Source of the DNA: Hedera helix
Taxonomy: Eukaryota; Streptophyta; Magnoliopsida; Apiales; Araliaceae
Direction: 5' to 3'
Assembly (NCBI GenBank): GCA_947179155.2
Contig: OX359284.1
Coordinates: forward strand, 7,605,432-7,669,431
Length of the DNA: 64,000 bases
Translations under genes and position numbers: made by a program
Shown here: positions 58,496 through 64,000 of the stretch, in pieces
Layout: every line of letters starts with the position of its first letter
Numbering within the stretch: the first letter of the stretch is position 1
The notes under the pieces: generated by a model
What the model was told of the DNA's origin: nothing
Seen by the model: only the letters and a program-made list of their open reading frames with translations
Databases searched by the model: none

Positions 58496-61012
58496 TAGAT
58501 TTTCCTTTTCCATGCAATTCTCTTTTCCAAGTAACTTTCATATTTTCTTCCCATTAATTTATTTTATGCTCATTTCAATCGATTCTTCTTTCGATCGACC
58601 GATTAGGTCACTCGTTTTTCGTTGTACTACGTTCATATAAACTCATTTTACGACTTAAATAGCCATTTAATTGCAAATCGATTACATAACTTTCTTTTTA
58701 ACCATAAAATACATATCTCGTTCCTTACCAACTTTCTTGGTTGCACATTCATTCAATTCAAATTTTCGACATCTCAATATAGTCGAATTACTCACTTTTA
58801 CATAAACCGCTTATTCGAGAAGCGAACCTCGACCGGATTATCAAAATCGATCATCATTTATCCTGTTAAATTCATAATATTTTCATTATAGCTCTTCGTC
58901 CTTTCTCTTATTCACTCAACACACATAATGTCAATTCTCAACATACATGAAATCTTCGTTCCTTATACACACATTTGAGAGTATTACCTTCCTGTCTTTA
59001 CATATCGTATCACGATAATCTTATTTCAATCATTCAATATCAATTCCTTAATAATTTCAAACGTTCCACGATCGTTAATCGTATCATTCCTTTAATCCCA
59101 ATAAACCGATTAAGTTAAACAGTTCTTTCCTTCTGCGCATATTATCTTGCCTTAACTTATCATCCTCGTACCCTCGCCTATCCAGGCCAATTCATTATGC
59201 TCATTGTTAACATTCATAACTAAAGCATCAATTTACATATGCTTTCTTCATTTCCTTTATTCTCTAACTTAATTTTTCTTCTTTCTTTATCTGCTCAAAT
59301 ATACATCTACATATATTCAATCTATTACCTACTGACACAGCATAGTGTCTTACCATAATTCTTTTCAAATTACCCTATTGTGGGTATTACAATCAATCAA
59401 ACATCTTAAATCCATTATATTAACATTTAACCATTAAAATTCAAATTTATAATAATTTCATTAGGTGTTACGTCATTAATGCACTTTAAATAGCTAACTG
59501 ATCCATATACGATCTATAGACCCTTATTTACACTAATAGTGCTTTTGTACCATTTCAACCACACAGGTCATTTCTACCACATAGATTAAATAATGATTCA
59601 TATTTAATCACTTTTACCACTTTCTGACATTCAACACCAGGTTTTATCTTTTAACATTTACTAAATTAATCAAAATCTTCATTTGGAAATCTTATAAAAA
59701 TCTGGGATGTCACAATACATGTCTACACATTTACCATCAATTAACCTAAATAAGGTTAATTCTCTACTAACACATAACCCAAGGTGAATCTACTACTCTA
59801 CCATAGTTAACTCTCATCAAATATCTTTACATATAGTTTATATATCTATACATTATCACCAACATCTCAAGCACAGTTAACTTTAGCTATACATGACCTA
59901 GGGTTACTACACTAACCCAACTTTAGTCAACTCTTTACATTATATATATATATTAATACCTCTTTCAACAATTAACTCATGTAAGGTTACTCTCTTCTAA
60001 CAACTAACCCAAGGTGAAACTACCAACCTCACCTTAGTTAATTCTCATACATCACTACACTTTAACCCAATATTTGACCATCAATTGGACTAAAGGATTG
60101 GACCATTATATTCAACTTACATTGGGCTCCCCATTAAATTCTATTGGACTCATCATATAACTTTTATTGGGCTACCTTACTTAAATCAATTGGGCTACTT
60201 ATTAATAACCACCTTTCTTACAAATATTATTACAAGTTGGGCTCCTCACATAATTCTCTTGGGCTAGTTCACTAATATATAATTAAATTACTTGGACTCT
60301 TCATGAGGCTCAATCCTTAAATTTATTTTTGGACATCTTTATAATTACTAGCAAGAGTTACATCAATAAAAATGTTGGGTTTATTTTAATCTATTATTGG
60401 ACTCTATACTATAACTTGATAATTAAGTTAATTACTTAATTAATAAACTTCTTATTATTAACTTCCTAGGCAATCATTCTAACTTTTTTATTTTCTATCA
60501 TAACTTTAACTCATAACTAATATAATTAACCTAATTAATTATATTTAATGACATTCCTTCTTGCTCCATATTAAAACTAATTAATTTATTTATTTTGTTA
60601 AGTATTAATTTACTCATCTTCTTATTTGGCTAAAAAGCACAACTTTAGGTATATATTTATCTATATAACCACCTCCACGTCTTAATTGAATTTATTTTTT
60701 TAATAAATCTTCCATATGCATCATTATAATATCTCACATTAACTCTTTAGTCAAACAATCTTATCAATTTTTAAAGGTATTATATTACCTTACATTTATT
60801 ATACTTCTAAATATACATATTAATCACTTATAGGTTTTAAATTTTATAACCCATATTTCACACATTTAATCCCTAACAAATAAATTAGCTAAAAAAAATG
60901 TTTACTCATTTTTTACACATCTCACTTCTCCGATTCTAGGTTTTAAATATTAACCTTTAATTAATTATTTAAGATCTTATCTACAAGTCTTGTAAATATC
61001 CGAGGTATTACA

Positions 61013-61780
61013 GTAGGCCATTAATAGTTGTTTGCTGCCATATTTTTAAGAAGGTTGTACGCTTCCTCACAGTTCTTGCCCATCAATGCTCCACTAGCTG
61101 TTGCATCTATGCTCATCTTAACTTAGTTGAACAAACCATTGTAAGAAGGTTTGGACTTGTAACCACTTGGGAATCCCATGATGGGGACATCTCCGTAGCA
61201 AATCTTTGAATCGCTCCTAAGCTCCATACAATGACTCCGAGTCGTGTTGAACAAAAGAGGTGATATCATTCCGCATCTTTACCATCTTCGCTAGTGGAAA
61301 GAATTTGGCAAGGAATTTTTGTGCCAAATCATTCCACGTTGTAATCGATCCTACAGGCAAGGAATGTAACCAACTCTTCGCTTTATCTCTCAATATGAAT
61401 GGGAAAAGCCTCAATCTAATAGCATCCTTCGTCACCCCATTATATCTAAAAGTGTTGCATATCTCCAAGAAGCTAACAATATGGTCGTTGGGGTCATCGT
61501 TTGGTAAACCCCCGAACTGAACCGAGTTCTGGATCATCTGAATAGTTCCTGGTTTAATCTCAAAACTAGAGGCTGTGATGACAGGCCTTGTTATGCTGGT
61601 CTGAATTTCTGTCACTTGTGGCATGGCATAATCCCGCAGTGATTTCTGTTCTTCTTCAGTCATTCTGTCTTGGTTTTTTATAGTAGCCTGAATGTAGTTA
61701 CGAATTCTATGGAACCTTCGTTCTATGTCGTCTTCGTATGGCTCTAGCTCCGGACCTTTAGATCTCGTGTACATACACAA
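61013..61780 (-). pseudogene. gag: Athila gag, N-terminal part
   Basis: The open piece 61217-61780 begins MCMYTRSKGPELEPYEDDIE and contains the Athila capsid core: NSVQFGGLPNDDPNDHI, then FLEICNTFRYNGV, DAIRLRLFPF, AKSWLHSLP and TWNDLAQKFLAKFFP. A frame change near 61217 follows. The piece then runs in other frames to the insertion point at 61017. It continues at 52871 after the nested solo LTR. Gag of this type builds the virus-like particle. Confidence 0.9.
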
Positions 61781-61926
61781 AATACTAAGATCACTCCTTT
61801 GTAAAAAGCACGGGCAGACTCAAACCAGTGGAAGCCCTGTAAAAGCAAAGGAAAAGTAAATGATTAGAACGTTTAAATTAAAACTAAATTAACAAAAATT
61901 AATAATAAAATAATTATTAGAACCAT

Positions 61927-61938
61927 TCCCCGGCAACG
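61927..61938 (-). other. Truncated Athila primer binding site
   Basis: The minus strand reads CGTTGCCGGGGA, the 3' part of the Athila Asp-tRNA-type site TGGCGCCGTTGCCGGGGA. The first six bases and the end of the LTR are missing; LTR sequence from about 600 bp further inside the LTR is joined instead. Confidence 0.82.
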
Positions 61939-62552
61939 CACAAGATATAACAACTAATCCAAAACTGATCAAATAATTGAAACTAAGATTAATTAATTAA
62001 AGTTCAAACAATAGTTTCATTGTAATCTTAAATAGGAATTTAGTTACACATCATAATACAAACTATCATCATATGAATATAGAAAAACATTCAAAGTTCA
62101 AAAGATAGGGTAAAGGAAATAGAATAAACTCTGTTGAATTTAATCCGTCTCCTTGGCCTTCACTTTAGCTTCTATGTTGTCCCAATCAATCTTCAAGTCT
62201 CCAAAAGGTAGCTCCAATTCTTGCTCTCTATTCCCCTTTTCCTCTGTCTCTGTATATCTCCTAATAACCTTAGAATCCCTCTTAAAATAACACGGCATGA
62301 TAATCCTAACTGGGCTCAAATTCTGCAACGCGGCAACTGGACCAACTGATTTCGTCGGACTGCGCCCTGGCGCAGTGTACTGTTCCAGAATTACAAAATT
62401 TCCACTGAATAGTTTTTTTTCGTTTTGACCTCCTGAAGCCATTTTCTGCAAAATGATCATATAAACAAGTAAAATAAAACTAAAAGCACTTAAAGATAGC
62501 AAATAATTAAGCCTAAAAGTACCTAATTCGTAGGTATAAAACCCATTCATCA
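61936..62552 (-). mobile_element. 5' LTR of Athila element, 3' half deleted
   Basis: It starts TGATGAATGGG on the minus strand (62552) and matches 42482-43135 of the 3' LTR. The last 606 bp of the LTR (equivalent to 41876-42481) are gone; the break is at ACG, shared with the primer site. CTGCGCCCTGGCGCAG at 62358-62373 is self-complementary. AATAT follows at 62553-62557. Confidence 0.85.
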
Positions 62553-62557
62553 AATAT

Positions 62558-63083
62558 ATAAATATACAAAAATATTTTTCATATAACAATGATCTCCTCC
62601 AGTAGTTTGACAAAATGATTAGCAAGATTCAATTTTTAGTTAATAACATAAGTTGAATGCCAATTAGGAAATATTTGGTTAATTGAACATACATGTACCC
62701 CTAGCCTTGCTTACCCTATTCTAATAAACTCAGTTAAGCTTCTTATTAGACCCGTATCTCTAATACATTGCTAACTGTGGAATCTTTTCAAAAAAAATCC
62801 AACCTAAGTCCACCTTTTAAACTTAAAGTATGTTGTAGATATAAAAACAACTTATTTTTTGCCAAAACTCATTCTGAGAACAACTTCTAATAAATTAGGT
62901 CACAAATATCAACTCGATGAGCTTAGATACTAAGCTAAATTAAACACGAGGAAGAAAACTTAGGACAATATAGTGAATTAATTTAAACATATTTAAAGAA
63001 GGCATGAAACAAAACTAAAAAATTAAGTAAATAGATATCAACAAGTGGCATGAAGATATACATTCATATATAGACATGCACAG
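62558..63083. other. AT-rich flank, nothing recognised
   Basis: Host DNA between the Athila target duplication and the GGCC-rich repeat. No ORF, RNA gene or repeat was recognised. Confidence 0.5.
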
Positions 63084-63356
63084 TAGGCCGGACTGGTCCG
63101 GCCTGGCCTGGGCCTGGTAGGCTTTGGCCGTTGACCAGGCCAGGCCGGGCTTTGACTTTTGGGCCTGCAGGCCGGGCCGGGCCGGGCTTCTCGATCGAAG
63201 TCTGGCCTTTTGAGGCCTGTAGGCCGGGCCGGGCCAGGCTTTAGGCCGGGCCGGGCCAGGCTTTAGGCCGGGCCAGGCTTTAGGCCGGGCCGGGCCTTGG
63301 GCCGGCCCAGGGTAGGCCAGGCTAGTCCTTGGGCCGGGCCGGGTCAGGCCAGGCCT
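63084..63356. repeat. GGCCGGGCC-rich repeat, probable hAT subterminal region
   Basis: Dozens of variants of AGGCCGGGCCGGGCC and AGGCTTTAGGCC fill 270 bp at very high GC, in sharp contrast to the flanks. Plant hAT elements often carry such GGCC-rich subterminal repeats, and a hAT transposase tail lies 280 bp away pointing towards this end. The outer end, near GCACAGTAGGCC (63078-63090), may be the terminal inverted repeat; this is an inference. Confidence 0.65.
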
Positions 63357-63631
63357 AAAAATGTAATCAACTAATTTTTAATGTGAAATATAAATATTAA
63401 ATAAACTAACTACTATATTAATTAAATGTATTGACAAAAAATTAAAAATGAGTAATTAATCAATAATAAATAATGAGTCGGTTACAAATATTTTGCTTCA
63501 AAATATTTTTAAAATGTCTTCAAAATTCAAATCTTCAAAAAATGTATCTTCCTATCTTCAAAATTTATCTCTTCGTTATATCTTCAAGAAACATATCTTC
63601 AGTCTTAAGAAAAAATATATATCTTCAATAT
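63357..63631. other. Spacer between hAT repeat and transposase
   Basis: AT-rich DNA with several TATCTTCAAAATTCAAATCTTC-like phrases and no coding frame of note. The plus-strand ORF at 63473 runs through these phrases and has no motif. Confidence 0.45.
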
Positions 63632-63830
63632 TCATGGATGTACAATTTCGTCAGTTTTTACTCTAACTTCGAGATCTTCTGAGCTATCTTGATCGTCTAT
63701 TACATCTTGTACTATTCTTTATGCGGAAAAATAATCTCTATAATAAATGCATATCTCCAACGATTCTAAGCTAAGTCTACTTCTCTTTTCATCCAATACC
63801 CTGCCAGATAAAGAAAATTATTGATGAATT
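63632..63830 (-). pseudogene. hAT transposase, C-terminal dimerisation fragment
   Basis: On the minus strand the frame reads FSLSGRVLDEKRSRLSLESL and continues EICIYYRDYFSA, then a TAA, then RIVQDVIDDQDSSEDLEVRV to a stop at 63632-63634. The [ST]xGRVL...RSRL..E.LE.. pattern is the end of the hAT family C-terminal dimerisation domain (Dimer_Tnp_hAT), whose acidic tail is common in plant hAT proteins. The one in-frame TAA shows decay. The body of the transposase would lie to the right, where 63831-64000 is AT-rich with no clear match, so an intron or truncation is possible. Confidence 0.75.
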
Positions 63831-64000
63831 TATTTATCTAACTTTTTAAAAAAATTAATCTTGAATATTTGAGTAGTATATTTTTAGATAATTTATAATT
63901 ATATTGAATCAATTTAAATTTAAATATATTTTAAAATTAATTTTAGAATACCTAAATTAATTAATTCTATTTTGAAACTGAAAAAGTTGTACAACATTAA

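Larger units (their letters stand above)
55649..59714 (-). mobile_element. Nested solo LTR (4066 bp) of a second long-LTR family
   Basis: It is bounded by TGTAACGCAC (55649) and GATGTCACA (59714) and flanked by ATACA on both sides (55644-55648 and 59715-59719). The minus-strand reading (TGTGACATCCC start, GCGTTACA end) fits plant gypsy LTRs, so that orientation is inferred. No interior, primer site or proteins were found. It holds a GC motif cluster (56838-56960), a (TA)n run (57931-57975) and a degenerate GGTCATTT repeat (58320-58495). It could also be a compact non-coding element, but no internal LTR pair was seen. Confidence 0.82.
52872..61012 (-). mobile_element. Solo LTR of the long-LTR family, split by another solo LTR
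   Basis: The ends are TGTAACGACC (52872) and TGTAATACC on the minus strand (61012), flanked by GTAGG. Removing the nested insertion 55649-59714 and one 5-bp duplication leaves about 4070 bp. It aligns in order with the 4170-bp LTR at 3631-7800: the CCCTTGAAC start, the AT hairpin array, the GACCCG patch, GCCATAACTT..TTCTTGAGTCCATTCTCAT, the TATA box, GTGGGGCCCC, the ATTGGGCT-rich tail and the GTATTACA end. It is a diverged, older member of that family. It has no interior and no genes. Confidence 0.9.
41876..62552 (-). mobile_element. Athila-type Ty3/gypsy element with two nested insertions
   Basis: On the minus strand, from right to left: truncated 5' LTR, damaged Asp-tRNA-type primer site, gag, protease with DLGAS, RT, RNase H, integrase, a third ORF, a polypurine tract and the 3' LTR. 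Removing the nested insertions and their duplications leaves about 10.65 kb, normal for Athila. The DLGASINLM protease, the CX2CX3HX4C gag finger, the primer site and a third ORF before the 3' LTR all point to Athila. Every coding part has stops or frameshifts, so it is a fossil older than the elements of the left half. Confidence 0.9.

Noticed and set aside
62140..62625. Minus-strand 161-residue ORF and its shorter relative at 42690-42878
   Set aside because: Both lie in the Athila LTRs. The shared peptide reflects LTR homology, the N-terminal half is outside the LTR in flanking DNA, and no domain is recognisable.

Overview
This window looks like nuclear DNA from a flowering plant, probably a eudicot, and it consists almost entirely of nested LTR retrotransposons. 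I found no intact cellular gene. The evidence is the set of plant lineages present: a chromovirus-type Ty3/gypsy element, an Athila-type Ty3/gypsy element, two Ty1/copia elements and a hAT transposase tail. The intergenic DNA is AT-rich. The species cannot be named from the sequence.

Block 1 (1-32795) is a three-level nest. The oldest layer is a minus-strand Ty1/copia element (26198-32795) with five coding lesions. A plus-strand gypsy element (1-26197; its first ~267 bp lie off the window) inserted into the copia 3' LTR. Its pol is open from protease to chromodomain, and its two ~3.17 kb LTRs are nearly identical. Its gag is broken at 3631 by a minus-strand element of another family (3631-19467). 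That family has 4170-bp LTRs, a gag-only interior and no pol. The copy has the order LTR-interior-LTR-partial interior; the third LTR, the right target duplication and the middle of the host gag are missing.

Block 2 (32796-41870) is AT-rich spacer, then a decayed SIRE/Maximus-like copia element on the plus strand: a 998-bp LTR with a 58-bp tandem repeat, a primer site, a broken gag and a ~3 kb broken extra ORF of unknown function. About 2.3 kb of unassigned DNA follows.

Block 3 (41871-62557) is a minus-strand Athila-type element of about 10.65 kb, bounded by a candidate AATAT target duplication. It holds gag, protease, RT, RNase H, integrase and a third ORF, all decayed. Two insertions interrupt it. 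One is a 1.87-kb solo LTR (44180-46051, TSD CTTAT). The other is a ~4.07-kb solo LTR of the same long-LTR family as in block 1 (52872-61012, TSD GTAGG), which is itself split by another 4066-bp solo LTR (55649-59714, TSD ATACA).

Block 4 (62558-64000) holds a GGCC-rich repeat and the C-terminal end of a hAT transposase, together suggesting the end of a hAT element that continues past the window.

The only near-intact protein machinery is the chromovirus pol. The long-LTR family must depend on a partner for reverse transcription. It shares its LTR 3' end and its initiator-Met primer site with that chromovirus, which suggests, but does not prove, that a chromovirus mobilises it.
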